A DNA stretch of 64,000 nt, taken from NCBI GenBank assembly GCA_947495555.1, contig CANLZI010000001.1, forward strand, positions 2,022,861 to 2,086,860, written 5' to 3'. The notes under the pieces were generated by a model that saw only the letters and a list, made by a program, of their open reading frames with translations, did no database searches and was not told the origin of the DNA. The position numbers were made by a program, and so were the translations under genes. This document shows positions 28,222 to 36,316 of the stretch, piece by piece. The stretch is from an uncultured Erythrobacter sp. GTDB lineage: Bacteria > Pseudomonadota > Alphaproteobacteria > Sphingomonadales > Sphingomonadaceae. Numbering within the stretch: position 1 is the first letter of the stretch; each line of letters begins with the position of its first letter.

Positions 28222-28590
28222 TCATGCGGGCACCAAAGACTTCACCGCGTTCATGAATGGCATGATAGAAACGGGCTTGGCCAAATAGCCAGCGGCGCCA
28301 GCATCCCTGATCCGTTCCTCGTCACCCTTGCCAGCATAGGCGGTTACGGCCAGCACCGGAATGCCGCTCAACACGGGGTCACGCTTGGCCTGCTCGATCA
28401 AATCCACGCCGGAAACATTGTGCAGTTGAATATCCATAATCATCAAATCGGGGGACAGACGCCGCGCCGTTTCCAGCGCTTGCTGTCCATCGGCAACAGG
28501 CTCAACCTCAAATCCATTGGCCCGCAAAACATCGCAGAACAATTTCCGGTTTAAATCGTTATCCTCGACAACCAGTATTCTCTTTGCCAC
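28222..28590 (-). CDS. divK: Single-domain response regulator DivK
   Basis: A 122-residue receiver domain with no output domain. The phosphorylated aspartate is D53 (LMIMDIQLHNVSG), the acidic pair is VVEDND near the start, and the switch residues (AVTAYA and LAKPVS) are in place. Its close fit to DivK, including the position of D53, suggests the cell-cycle regulator that controls DivL-CckA and so CtrA, whose gene is at 55.6 kb. No pleD gene follows it here, unlike in Caulobacter. Its start overlaps that of the divergent DUF3572 gene. Confidence 0.9.
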   Translation of the reverse strand: MAKRILVVEDNDLNRKLFCDVLRANGFEVEPVADGQQALETARRLSPDLMIMDIQLHNVSGVDLIEQAKRDPVLSGIPVLAVTAYAGKGDEERIRDAGAAGYLAKPVSIMPFMNAVKSLVPA

Positions 28591-28943
28591 TGCGCATAAC
28601 GCTCCCTGTTTGTGGGACCTATACTCTTATCGAAAGGCGGCTGACAATTCTTCGTTCCTCCCCATCCCCCAAACAGCGGCCCAGCGATGCGCAAACCTTG
28701 GCCCAAACTTTAGCATTGTCGGCGCTCGGCTGGATTCTTGAAGATGACGATCGGGCAGAACGATTTTTGTCCCTCACCGGCCTTGATGCCGATAGCCTTC
28801 GTGGCGGATTGGGCGATCCCTCGGTGTTGGCTGCCGTGCTCGATTTCCTCGCCAATCACGAACCCGATTTGATCCGCGCTGCAGAAGCGCTTGCGGTTAC
28901 GCCTGAGGAATTGGTCGCCGCCATACAGGAGCTTGGCGCATGA
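28584..28943 (+). CDS. DUF3572 family protein
   Basis: A small acidic helical protein. The conserved stretch is TLALSALGWILEDDDRAERFLSLTGLDADSLR followed by a leucine-rich C-terminal helix pair. Function unknown. The track start is a TTG (28584) inside the divergent divK start; the family-like part only begins around ILRSSPSPKQRPS, so the true start could be a non-ATG codon near 28641-28647. It overlaps the HAD gene by ATGA and opens a five-gene coupled operon. Confidence 0.7.
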   Translation: MPLRITLPVCGTYTLIERRLTILRSSPSPKQRPSDAQTLAQTLALSALGWILEDDDRAERFLSLTGLDADSLRGGLGDPSVLAAVLDFLANHEPDLIRAAEALAVTPEELVAAIQELGA

Positions 28944-29569
28944 GCCGTCCCTTGATTATCAGCGATTGCGATGAAGTCCTGCTTTATATGGTCGCCCATT
29001 TTAAAGAATGGCTGGAGGAAGGCGAGGGCATTCGTTTCCAGCTGGAAGGCAACAATTTTGCCACCGCAATGCGATGGGAAGATACGGGCGAACCCTTGAA
29101 CGAGAAAGATATCTGGCGGTATCTGGGTCGGTTTTTTGATACCGAAATGGATCGCCAATTGCCGATTGAAGGAGCAATTCAGGGGATCAACACTCTGGCA
29201 GAGCACGCTGATGTAGTGATCCTGACCAATCTGGTCGACAAACGCCGCGATCATCGTGCCGAGCAATTGGCTGGCCATGGATTGAACGCAAGGGTGTTTA
29301 CTAACCAGGGTCCAAAGGGTCCGGCACTGCAAGCGATTATGGAAGAGTTCCAACCCAGCAAAGCGATCTTCATCGATGACTTGGCGCAGCACCATAAGTC
29401 AGCAGCCGAAACCGTGCCCGAAATTTCACGGCTCCACCTGTGCGGAGAGCCGACAATCGCAGACCATATCGATTGTGCCCATACTGCCGGGCACGCCCAC
29501 GCACGAATAGACAATTGGGCCGAGGCCTTGCCTTGGCTGCTGGAAGAATTGGAAAGGGATCCACGATGA
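28940..29569 (+). CDS. HAD-superfamily hydrolase-like protein
   Basis: 209 residues. Motif I is the N-terminal SDCDEVLL, which keeps both aspartates of the DxD pattern; motif II is VVILTNL; and FIDDLAQHHKSA forms the motif IV aspartates. These fit a phosphatase of the haloacid dehalogenase superfamily. The cap region is small and acidic. The substrate is unknown. It starts within the DUF3572 stop and overlaps the RidA gene by four bases, so translation is coupled both ways. Confidence 0.82.
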   Translation: MSRPLIISDCDEVLLYMVAHFKEWLEEGEGIRFQLEGNNFATAMRWEDTGEPLNEKDIWRYLGRFFDTEMDRQLPIEGAIQGINTLAEHADVVILTNLVDKRRDHRAEQLAGHGLNARVFTNQGPKGPALQAIMEEFQPSKAIFIDDLAQHHKSAAETVPEISRLHLCGEPTIADHIDCAHTAGHAHARIDNWAEALPWLLEELERDPR

Positions 29570-30024
29570 GCATTGAAGCGCGCCTGCAGGAATTGGGCAT
29601 TGTTTTGCCAGAAGCGGCTGCCCCCGTTGCCAGCTATGTTCCGGTAGTGGTGCATGGCGGATTTGCCCATGTGTCGGGCCAATTGCCCTTTGTTGAAGGC
29701 AAACTTGCCACCGGCAGGCTGGGCGAAGACGTATCCTTGGAAGAGGGTATCACAGCAGCGCGAGCATGCGGGCTGATGATCTTGGCGCAACTGAAGGCGG
29801 CCTTGGTGCCGCTCGACAAGGTGGACCGGATTGTGAAACTGGGCGCATTCGTCAATTCGACGCCCGATTTCACCGATCAACCCAAAGTGGCCAATGGCGC
29901 TTCGGAATTGATGTTTGATGTGTTTGGCGAAAAGGGCCGACATGCCCGCGCGGCCGTAGGCGTTCCTTGCTTGCCATTGGGCGCAGCTGTTGAAGTGGAT
30001 GCAGTCATCGCCATCGCCAAATGA
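29566..30024 (+). CDS. RidA family protein (YjgF/YER057c/UK114)
   Basis: A 152-residue RidA-like protein. The fold-typical GGFAHVSGQLP, the trimer-core LVPLDKVDRIVKLGAFVNS and the RAAVGVPCLPLGAAVEVDAV end are visible; the arginine in HARAAVGV is where RidA binds the imine or enamine carboxylate. The longer N-terminus puts it in a RidA subfamily distinct from the canonical 128-residue deaminase. The true start is the ATG at 29566; the longer track ORF reads into the HAD gene. It overlaps the GDPD gene by four bases. Confidence 0.92.
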   Translation: MSIEARLQELGIVLPEAAAPVASYVPVVVHGGFAHVSGQLPFVEGKLATGRLGEDVSLEEGITAARACGLMILAQLKAALVPLDKVDRIVKLGAFVNSTPDFTDQPKVANGASELMFDVFGEKGRHARAAVGVPCLPLGAAVEVDAVIAIAK

Positions 30025-30749
30025 GCGAGCGTGCTATCCCCGATTGGTTGACCAGGTGGGAATATGCCCATCGCGGCAAGCACGGGGCTGGCATACCGGA
30101 GAATTCTTTGGCTGCTGCCCAGCTGGCGGTTGATGCTGGAATGGGTATCGAATGCGATATTCAGCGCAGCGCCGACGATCGGGCGATGGTGTTTCACGAT
30201 TGGGAGGTTGATCGCCTGACCAACAGTTCCGGCCCAACCGACAGCCGCACCGCGGCCCAATTGAGTGACCTTTCCTATATTGGCAGCAGTGAGAGACCAG
30301 CCACGCTCACCCAGCTGCTCAACCTGATTAATTGTCAGGTGCCTGTGCTGATCGAGATCAAGTCTAAGCCCGGTTATGATGTGGCGCTCAGCTGCGCAAT
30401 CGTTGCGCAAGCTTGTCAAACCTATCATGGACCATTTGCTGTAATGAGCTTTGACCCGCGCGTTGCCCGTTGGTTTCGGAAAAATGCTCCGAGCATCTGT
30501 GCTGGCCTGGTCATGCGCGAGGATGACCACGGCAATACGCAAAAGCCTTGGCAAAGATGGGTGGCGCACTGGATCGCAAAACCTGATTTTCTCGCTTATC
30601 ACATCGCTGCTCTGCCAAGTGCACGCGTTGCCAAATTGCGCGATGGCGGCCTGCCGGTCCTGACATGGACGGTCAATTCCGCCGAGACCCGCGCCCGCGC
30701 TTTGCTGCACGCTGATGCCCTGGTTTCAGAAGGTGCCGGACTGGCGTGA
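30021..30749 (+). CDS. Glycerophosphodiester phosphodiesterase
   Basis: A TIM-barrel phosphodiesterase that splits glycerophosphodiesters into glycerol 3-phosphate and an alcohol. Motifs: AHRGKHG with the catalytic histidine, PENSLAAAQLAVDAG, ECDIQRSAD with metal ligands and VFHDWEVDRLT with the second catalytic histidine. A C-terminal PVLTWTVNS is typical. No signal peptide, so cytoplasmic. Coupled by GTGA overlap to the DUF482 gene. Confidence 0.92.
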   Translation: MSERAIPDWLTRWEYAHRGKHGAGIPENSLAAAQLAVDAGMGIECDIQRSADDRAMVFHDWEVDRLTNSSGPTDSRTAAQLSDLSYIGSSERPATLTQLLNLINCQVPVLIEIKSKPGYDVALSCAIVAQACQTYHGPFAVMSFDPRVARWFRKNAPSICAGLVMREDDHGNTQKPWQRWVAHWIAKPDFLAYHIAALPSARVAKLRDGGLPVLTWTVNSAETRARALLHADALVSEGAGLA

Positions 30750-31912
30750 GCGAGGAGGCAACCAGCAGCGATGGTCAAACCGCCGAGGCACTGACCGTGC
30801 AATTGGCGCCCGGTGTCGGGTCGTTTGACGCCGCGCAATGGAATGCGCTGGGCGGCAATCGCAATCCCTTTGTCAGCCACGAATTTCTCACCACTTTGGA
30901 AGATTCCGGCAGTGTGGGGGAGGGTACGGGATGGGATCCTGTACCGATTGTGATCACCGACGCGGACGATAATCTGCTGGGCGCTATGCCTGCTTATGCA
31001 AAGGGGCACAGCCAGGGCGAATTTGTGTTCGATCATGCATGGGCCGACGCGCTGCATAGGGCCGGGCGAAATTATTACCCCAAGCTGCAGATCTGTGCGC
31101 CGTTCACGCCTGCCAGCGGCCCTCGACTTTTGTTGCAAGACGAGCGGCTGGCACCCCATCTGCTAAAAGCAGCCGAGACTGTGTGCGAGCAAAATGGACT
31201 ATCGTCAGCCCATGCAACCTTTGTCGAACGCGCGCAATTGCCCCTGTTTGAGGAAGGCGATTGGCTTCTGCGCAACGATATCCAGTTCCACTGGACCAAT
31301 CAGAACTATGACAATTTTGATGGATTTCTGGATGCGCTCGCCTCGCGCAAACGCAAGAATTTGCGCAAGGAACGTGCTGCTGCCCAAGACGGTGTGCAAA
31401 TCGTCAGACTGACTGGGGATGACATCAAAGCCCATCATTGGGACGCGTTTTGGGTGTTCTATCAGGATACCGGCGCGCGCAAATGGGGAACGCCTTATTT
31501 GACGCGCGAGGCCTTTACCCTGCTGGGCGAAAGGATGGCCGATCAGATTGTGCTGGTTTTGGCGATGATGGATGATCATCCGATTGCCGGCGCGCTCAAC
31601 TTTGTGGGCGACGAGGCGATCTATGGCCGATATTGGGGCTGTTCGCTCGACAAGCGGTTTCTGCATTTCGAGCTATGCTATTACCAAGCCATCGACATCG
31701 CGATTGAACGCGGATTGGCCCGGGTCGAGGCAGGCGCGCAGGGCGGCCACAAATTGGCGCGTGGTTATGAACCCACACAGACCTGGTCAGCCCATTATAT
31801 CGTTGAGCCAGGCTTTCGCGCGGCCATTGCCGATTTTCTTGAACGCGAGCGCGAAGGCATTGCAACCGACCAATTGTTTCTGGGCGACAGGACTCCGTTC
31901 AAGAAGGCCTAG
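30746..31912 (+). CDS. DUF482 / GNAT-like N-acyltransferase
   Basis: 388 residues with a duplicated GNAT/FemAB-like fold. Landmarks: NPFVSHEFLTTLEDSGS, WADALHRAGRNYYPKLQICAPFTP, the central RKRKNLRKERAAA, KWGTPYLTREAFTLLG and AGAQGGHKLARGYEPTQTWSAHYI. This family (COG3146) is annotated as predicted N-acyltransferase. I recall that the bacterial ceramide synthase of Caulobacter is a GNAT-type acyltransferase, and with spt and its ACP about 3 kb away this gene is a candidate for that role, but this is inference. The start is a GTG within the GDPD stop. Confidence 0.8.
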   Translation: MSEEATSSDGQTAEALTVQLAPGVGSFDAAQWNALGGNRNPFVSHEFLTTLEDSGSVGEGTGWDPVPIVITDADDNLLGAMPAYAKGHSQGEFVFDHAWADALHRAGRNYYPKLQICAPFTPASGPRLLLQDERLAPHLLKAAETVCEQNGLSSAHATFVERAQLPLFEEGDWLLRNDIQFHWTNQNYDNFDGFLDALASRKRKNLRKERAAAQDGVQIVRLTGDDIKAHHWDAFWVFYQDTGARKWGTPYLTREAFTLLGERMADQIVLVLAMMDDHPIAGALNFVGDEAIYGRYWGCSLDKRFLHFELCYYQAIDIAIERGLARVEAGAQGGHKLARGYEPTQTWSAHYIVEPGFRAAIADFLEREREGIATDQLFLGDRTPFKKA

Positions 31913-31930
31913 CGTCCTTGATGGCCAGCC

Positions 31931-32260
31931 TCAGGCAGCTTTGCGGCGTCCGGCAGACAGCCATTCACGCGCACGGCGCTGGGCTTCGGCAATTTCGCGT
32001 GCGGTCATCTCGTCGGAGACATCAGCCCGGCACCAACTTGCTTCTTCATGGCCTTGCGATGCGGCTATGTTGAACCATTTGTGTGCTTCAATCATGTCGC
32101 ATTCTGCACCATGGCTGCCGGTTGAATAGGCTACGCCAAGATCAAAATAGGCCGAGATGTCGCCTTGTCCTGCGGCGGCCAAGCATTGTGCGATCAACAG
32201 ATCGGATTGCTTGTTGGTCAGCTCGGTAGCTGCTGCGGTATCAATTCCCTTCAGTTCCAT
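31931..32260 (-). CDS. Sel1-repeat-like protein
   Basis: A 109-residue protein with one or two Sel1/TPR-like units, including the consensus AYFDLGVAYSTGSHG and EAHKWFNIAASQGHEEAS, ending in a basic tail. Sel1 proteins mediate protein contacts; no partner is known. The start is the ATG at 32260 with a strong GGGGGGA upstream; the ORF track's extra 81 residues look non-coding. It is convergent with the DUF482 gene and divergent from dksA. Confidence 0.8.
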   Translation of the reverse strand: MELKGIDTAAATELTNKQSDLLIAQCLAAAGQGDISAYFDLGVAYSTGSHGAECDMIEAHKWFNIAASQGHEEASWCRADVSDEMTAREIAEAQRRAREWLSAGRRKAA

Positions 32261-32557
32261 TTCTGGTCCCCCCTTGCCGATCCAGCGCCCCTGCCGGATG
32301 GCTTGGCACCCAAATCGCCAGAACATGGTCAACAAATGGTTAACGCGGGTTAGAGTTTTTTGATTTTTGCCGGTCATTTGTTCGGTTGAGATTAATTGTT
32401 GGCTGCTAAATCGCAGCCTGAGCACAACCGACTTGTACATAATCTCAGCCGACTCTATAGGCGCGGCAAAGGAGAGGCCTGAAACCGATGCAGTAACTGT
32501 CACGGGTCAGGTTGCGGGTCTGTCGAAACGACTTTGAGATCGGGATAAGATTACCAC

Positions 32558-33016
32558 ATGGCCACCGCTGCGTCAGACGAATCTGAAGTACTAAAACGGG
32601 CAAAAAATGCGTTCGCGCCGGACTATGTCCCGAGCGATGACGAAGACTATATGTGCGAACGCCAGCAGAATTATTTCCGAATGCTGTTGCTCGAATGGAA
32701 GCGCTCTATCCACACAGCTGCTGACCAGACCTTGCAATCCTTGCAGGATGGCCCGATCCGCGAGGCCGACCTGAATGATCGCGCTTCGAGCGAGACGGAC
32801 TGGGGCATCGAATTGCGCACCCGCGACCGCCAACGCAAGCTTATCTCCAAGATCGATTCCGCCATGCGTCGCATCGATGAAGGCGAATATGGCTATTGCG
32901 AAGTCACTGGTGATCCGATTGGCCTGAAGCGTTTGATTGCCAGACCCGTGGCGACAATGACGGTAGAGGCGCAGCAAGCGCATGAGCGACGCGAGAAGAT
33001 TTCTCGCGACGACTGA
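32558..33016 (+). CDS. dksA: RNA polymerase-binding protein DksA, zinc-free type
   Basis: DksA binds RNA polymerase through its secondary channel and works with ppGpp in the stringent response. The coiled coil has the tip motif DLNDRA (DxxDxA), and the C-terminal EYGYCEVTGDPIGLKRL is the conserved globular part. Only one of the four zinc cysteines remains (YGYC), so the fold is probably metal-free. Length 152 is usual. About 300 bases separate it from the divergent Sel1 gene; that gap contains a 6-bp GGCTGC/GCAGCC hairpin but no clear gene. Confidence 0.9.
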   Translation: MATAASDESEVLKRAKNAFAPDYVPSDDEDYMCERQQNYFRMLLLEWKRSIHTAADQTLQSLQDGPIREADLNDRASSETDWGIELRTRDRQRKLISKIDSAMRRIDEGEYGYCEVTGDPIGLKRLIARPVATMTVEAQQAHERREKISRDD

Positions 33017-33065
33017 GCAAGGTGTCGGCCAGTCTTTGAGCAGCTGGAACCTTCAAAAATTACGG

Positions 33066-33080
33066 TTAAGGCTTCTTTAG
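33066..33080 (+). promoter_or_regulatory. CtrA-box-like site before the PilZ gene
   Basis: TTAAGGCTTCTTTAG matches TTAA-N7-TTAA with one mismatch. It lies about 115 bases upstream of the PilZ start. Chance occurrence in this gap is possible. Confidence 0.35.
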
Positions 33081-33196
33081 GATGTTTCAGCGCATAATCG
33101 CGCTGCGCGCCGTTTGATGGCGGCATACTACGATTGAACCGAACACACATAAGGGAACGCACATCACTGCATCTTGAGCAGTATGACGAACAACCA

Positions 33197-33481
33197 ATGG
33201 CAGCCACAGAACAACGCCGGGCCGTACGCGAAGCCTCTTTCCTGCTTGCCGATGTGCAAGTAGCAGGGGAAGATTCTGCGTGCCGCGTAAAGGTGCGCAA
33301 TTTGTCGGCGCTAGGCATGATGGGCGAAGGTCCGATCAAAGTTGTTCCTGGGTCTCGCATCCGTGTGAAATTCGATCAATCCGTTGAAGTCAAAGGCGCT
33401 GTCGCGTGGGTTCAACAAGGGCGTTTCGGCGTAGCTTTTGATGAAGAAGTCGACACCGCAACAATTCTGGGTGCCAGCTAA
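33197..33481 (+). CDS. PilZ domain protein
   Basis: A 94-residue single PilZ domain, the fold that binds cyclic di-GMP. The RRAVRE (RxxxR) motif near the N-terminus and RNLSALGMMGEGP (the [D/N]xSxxG motif) are both present; the sheet ends in VAWVQQGRFGVAFDEEVD. The start at ATG 33197 follows from the domain boundary; the track start at 33134 would add 21 residues. It stands alone and is followed by a hairpin. Its role could be in motility or surface behaviour, which is inferred only from the family. Confidence 0.85.
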   Translation: MAATEQRRAVREASFLLADVQVAGEDSACRVKVRNLSALGMMGEGPIKVVPGSRIRVKFDQSVEVKGAVAWVQQGRFGVAFDEEVDTATILGAS

Positions 33482-33496
33482 ACCAGCCCCGACCTT

Positions 33497-33516
33497 GCGC
33501 GAGCCATTGCTCGCGC
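33497..33516 (+). terminator. Hairpin after the PilZ gene
   Basis: GCGCGAGC-CATT-GCTCGCGC is a perfect 8-bp stem with a 4-base loop, 16 bases after the stop. The following CGTTCTTC is only weakly T-rich, so termination is likely but not certain. Confidence 0.6.
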
Positions 33517-33591
33517 CGTTCTTCACAATCTTTGCCACTGCACATAATCCGCGCTGACCGCAGAGCTCCAACCTGCTAGTCGCACATTGTA

Positions 33592-35058
33592 ATGCGACTC
33601 GTTTTGCCCATCTTGTGCAGCCTTGCCTTGGCTGGTTGCGGTGCGTCAGGTTCTGATGGGCCGGTCAATGTGGCGATTATTGGTGACAGCGAGGAGCTGT
33701 TCCAAAACGGATTACGCCTCGCGACCTCGGCTCAGCATTTACGCGGAGCAACCCACGAAGGCCTGGTGTCGCTTGATCCAGTGGGACAGGCTGTCCCCGC
33801 GATTGCAGAGCGATGGATCATCACCGACGATGGTAAGAGCTATATTTTCCGGCTGCGCGACATGGAATGGCCCGATGGCGAAACCCTGACGGCCCAGCAG
33901 GTCAGGCGGCTGTTGCTGGACAAGCAGCGCCGATTGGAAGGCACGACATTGGGCCTCGATTTGGCCAAAATCTCGGAAGTGCGGGCGATGACCGGTCGGG
34001 TTATCGAGATTCAGTTGACGGCTGCAATGCCCGAATTCTTGCGATTGCTGGCTCAACCCGAGATGGGCTTTTCCAATGATGGCGCGGGCACAGGTCCAAT
34101 GACCATGACCCGTCCAAAAGATTCAATTATCGCGCAGTTGCGCGCTCTGCCCCCCGAACAACGCGGCTTTGCAGCGCGAGAAGATTGGGAAGAATTGGCG
34201 CGTGAGGTGCATGTCCAAGCCTTACCTGCCCAGCAAGCCGTTGAAGCCTTTGGCAATGGCAATGCAGATTTAATCCTAAATGGTCGATTGGCGCATCTGC
34301 CTTTGGCAGACACCGGTCCGTTGACCCGCGGAACAGTACGCATCGATGCGGCTTGGGGGCAGTTCGGTCTGGTCTTTCGAACAGAAGAAGGACTGTTTGC
34401 CAGCGCATCCTTGCGCGAAGCGCTATCGATGGCAATTGATCGAAGCGATTTGATGCAATCGTTCAACATTGGCGGCTGGGTGCCATCGGACGAGATTGTG
34501 CCAAGAAGTTTGTGGACCGAAGTGGAACCGCAGGCGCTGGAATGGGCGGACTGGCCGATTGCGCGAAGGCACGCCGCCGCAGCGGGTCGTGTTGCTGCAT
34601 GGGTTTCGCGCACAGGAGAACGCGCCGAAGTGTCGATCGGCATGCCAGAGGGTCCAGGTAGCGAGCAATTGTACCGGGAGATCGAAGCCGACTTTGCCGC
34701 GATTGGCGTGCAAGCCAGAATGGTGCCCGCAGGCCAAAGCGCTGATTTAGAGCTGCATGACAGAGTGGCTCGCTACGCCTCTCCGCGGTGGTATCTCAAC
34801 CAGTTTAACTGCCGCATCCGCAGCGGGCCTTGTTCACCCGCAGCCGACGAACTTGTGGCTCAATCGCTGGTCGTCAATGATCCATCAGAGAAGACCAATT
34901 TGTTGGCTCAAGCAGAGCTGGAATTGACGGACTCGCATGTCTTTATTGCGTTCGGCGCGCCTATCCGCTGGTCGCTCGTTCGTAGTGGTGTGACCGGCTA
35001 TCAAGAGAACCGTTGGGGCCTGCATCCCTTGTTCCCGCTGTCTCAACCCACCATCTAG
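33592..35058 (+). CDS. Peptide/nickel-type substrate-binding lipoprotein (SBP family 5)
   Basis: A 488-residue periplasmic binding protein of the family that includes OppA and NikA. The N-terminus has a lipobox (CSLALAGCG), and the start of the mature part (THEGLVSLDP, PAIAERWIITDDGKSYIFRLR, WPDGETLTAQQVRRLL) is diagnostic of family 5. No permease or ATPase gene lies nearby, so it is an orphan. The ligand is unknown. It starts 110 bases after the PilZ gene. Confidence 0.85.
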   Translation: MRLVLPILCSLALAGCGASGSDGPVNVAIIGDSEELFQNGLRLATSAQHLRGATHEGLVSLDPVGQAVPAIAERWIITDDGKSYIFRLRDMEWPDGETLTAQQVRRLLLDKQRRLEGTTLGLDLAKISEVRAMTGRVIEIQLTAAMPEFLRLLAQPEMGFSNDGAGTGPMTMTRPKDSIIAQLRALPPEQRGFAAREDWEELAREVHVQALPAQQAVEAFGNGNADLILNGRLAHLPLADTGPLTRGTVRIDAAWGQFGLVFRTEEGLFASASLREALSMAIDRSDLMQSFNIGGWVPSDEIVPRSLWTEVEPQALEWADWPIARRHAAAAGRVAAWVSRTGERAEVSIGMPEGPGSEQLYREIEADFAAIGVQARMVPAGQSADLELHDRVARYASPRWYLNQFNCRIRSGPCSPAADELVAQSLVVNDPSEKTNLLAQAELELTDSHVFIAFGAPIRWSLVRSGVTGYQENRWGLHPLFPLSQPTI

Positions 35059-35074
35059 GGGTAAGGAGATACGA

Positions 35075-35491
35075 ATGAACGACGATCAAGGCCCACAAGT
35101 GGTCGGAATAAGTCTGCCAACTGGCACCGATCCTCAATCCATCCGCCAACGGGTGGAATCGATGGAAATGGTGCTGGAACGCAGCTTTAAGATACCGGGC
35201 ATCAACTATCCTATCGGGTTGGACGCAGTGGTCGGATTGATCCCGGTCCTTGGCGATATCATCACGACCGCAATGGGCGCCTATATCGTTTGGGAAGGGC
35301 GCAATCTGGGTCTGCCCAAGTGGAAACTGTGGCGGATGGGCGCGAATGTCGCGTTTGATACAGTAATCGGCGCTGTTCCGATTGTCGGCGATGCGGCTGA
35401 CCTCTTGTTCCGGTCCAACACGCGCAATCTGCGGATCATCAAAAAGCACTTGGACAAGCACCATCCCGAAACACGGGTGATCGAGGGCTAG
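35075..35491 (+). CDS. DUF4112 domain membrane protein
   Basis: 138 residues with two related hydrophobic segments: PIGLDAVVGLIPVLGDIITT and TVIGAVPIVGDAADLLFRSN. The doubled G-x-[IV]P-x-[VL]-GD pattern defines DUF4112. Function unknown. A ribosome site (AAGGAG) precedes the ATG 16 bases after the binding-protein gene. Confidence 0.88.
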   Translation: MNDDQGPQVVGISLPTGTDPQSIRQRVESMEMVLERSFKIPGINYPIGLDAVVGLIPVLGDIITTAMGAYIVWEGRNLGLPKWKLWRMGANVAFDTVIGAVPIVGDAADLLFRSNTRNLRIIKKHLDKHHPETRVIEG

Positions 35492-35524
35492 TTACAGATG
35501 CTACTTTCGCGCTAAAGCGGGTGC

Positions 35525-36316
35525 ATGTCAGACACAGTCACCTATTCGAGTTATCTCGATCTAGAACGCATTCTCGGGGCGCAACATCCTGCCTCTGCCG
35601 CCCATGATGAACTGTTGTTTATCGTGGTGCATCAGGCCAGCGAGCTTTGGCTTAAGCTGTGCCTGCACGAACTGACTCAGGCTAGAGAGCAAATCGCGGA
35701 CGATGATTTGCGTCCTGCCTTTAAGATGCTCAGCCGGGTTGCGCGCGCTCAAACCCAATTGATTCAGAGCTGGGATGTCTTGAGCACCATGACCCCGCAT
35801 GACTATTCGCAGATCCGGCCGCATTTGGGCGGCTCCAGCGGGTTTCAATCGGCACAATATCGCCAGATGGAATTCATGCTGGGCGGGCGCAATCCCGATA
35901 TGATCAAGCTGCATGATGCCACTCCCAAAACTGCCGCCCAGCTGCGCGATGAGGCTGGCAGACCAAGCCTTTACGATGAGGCGATCCGCCTGCTGGCTCG
36001 GCGCGGTTTATCGATTGATGAGGCGGTTTTGGAACGGGCGGTGGATCAACCTTATGCCCATAACGCATCAGTGGAGCAGGCTTGGGCGCAGATTTATCGC
36101 GCGCCCCAAGAATATTGGGACTTGTACGAACTCGCGGAAAAACTGGTGGATCTGGAATATCATTTCCAACGCTGGCGCTTTGGTCATTTGAAAACGGTTG
36201 AGCGGATCATCGGGTTCAAGCGCGGGACCGGTGGCACGCCGGGCGTGCCTTATCTGGCCGGAGTTTTGAAGCAAGCCTTTTTCCCCGAGCTATTAAGTGT
36301 TCGGACCGAAATATGA
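35525..36316 (+). CDS. kynA: Tryptophan 2,3-dioxygenase
   Basis: A heme enzyme that opens the tryptophan indole ring to N-formylkynurenine. The substrate-binding segment AAHDELLFIVVHQASELWLKL and the region GSSGFQSAQYRQMEFMLG are intact, and KRGTGGTPGVPYLAGVLKQAFFPEL forms the conserved C-terminus. 263 residues is a short bacterial form. It opens the kynABU operon, with kynB starting inside its stop (ATGA). Confidence 0.96.
   Translation: MSDTVTYSSYLDLERILGAQHPASAAHDELLFIVVHQASELWLKLCLHELTQAREQIADDDLRPAFKMLSRVARAQTQLIQSWDVLSTMTPHDYSQIRPHLGGSSGFQSAQYRQMEFMLGGRNPDMIKLHDATPKTAAQLRDEAGRPSLYDEAIRLLARRGLSIDEAVLERAVDQPYAHNASVEQAWAQIYRAPQEYWDLYELAEKLVDLEYHFQRWRFGHLKTVERIIGFKRGTGGTPGVPYLAGVLKQAFFPELLSVRTEI

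Noticed and set aside
33017-33055. AAGGT...ACCTT hairpin after dksA as a terminator
   Set aside because: The arms are only five and four bases with large mismatched loops and no proper T run follows.
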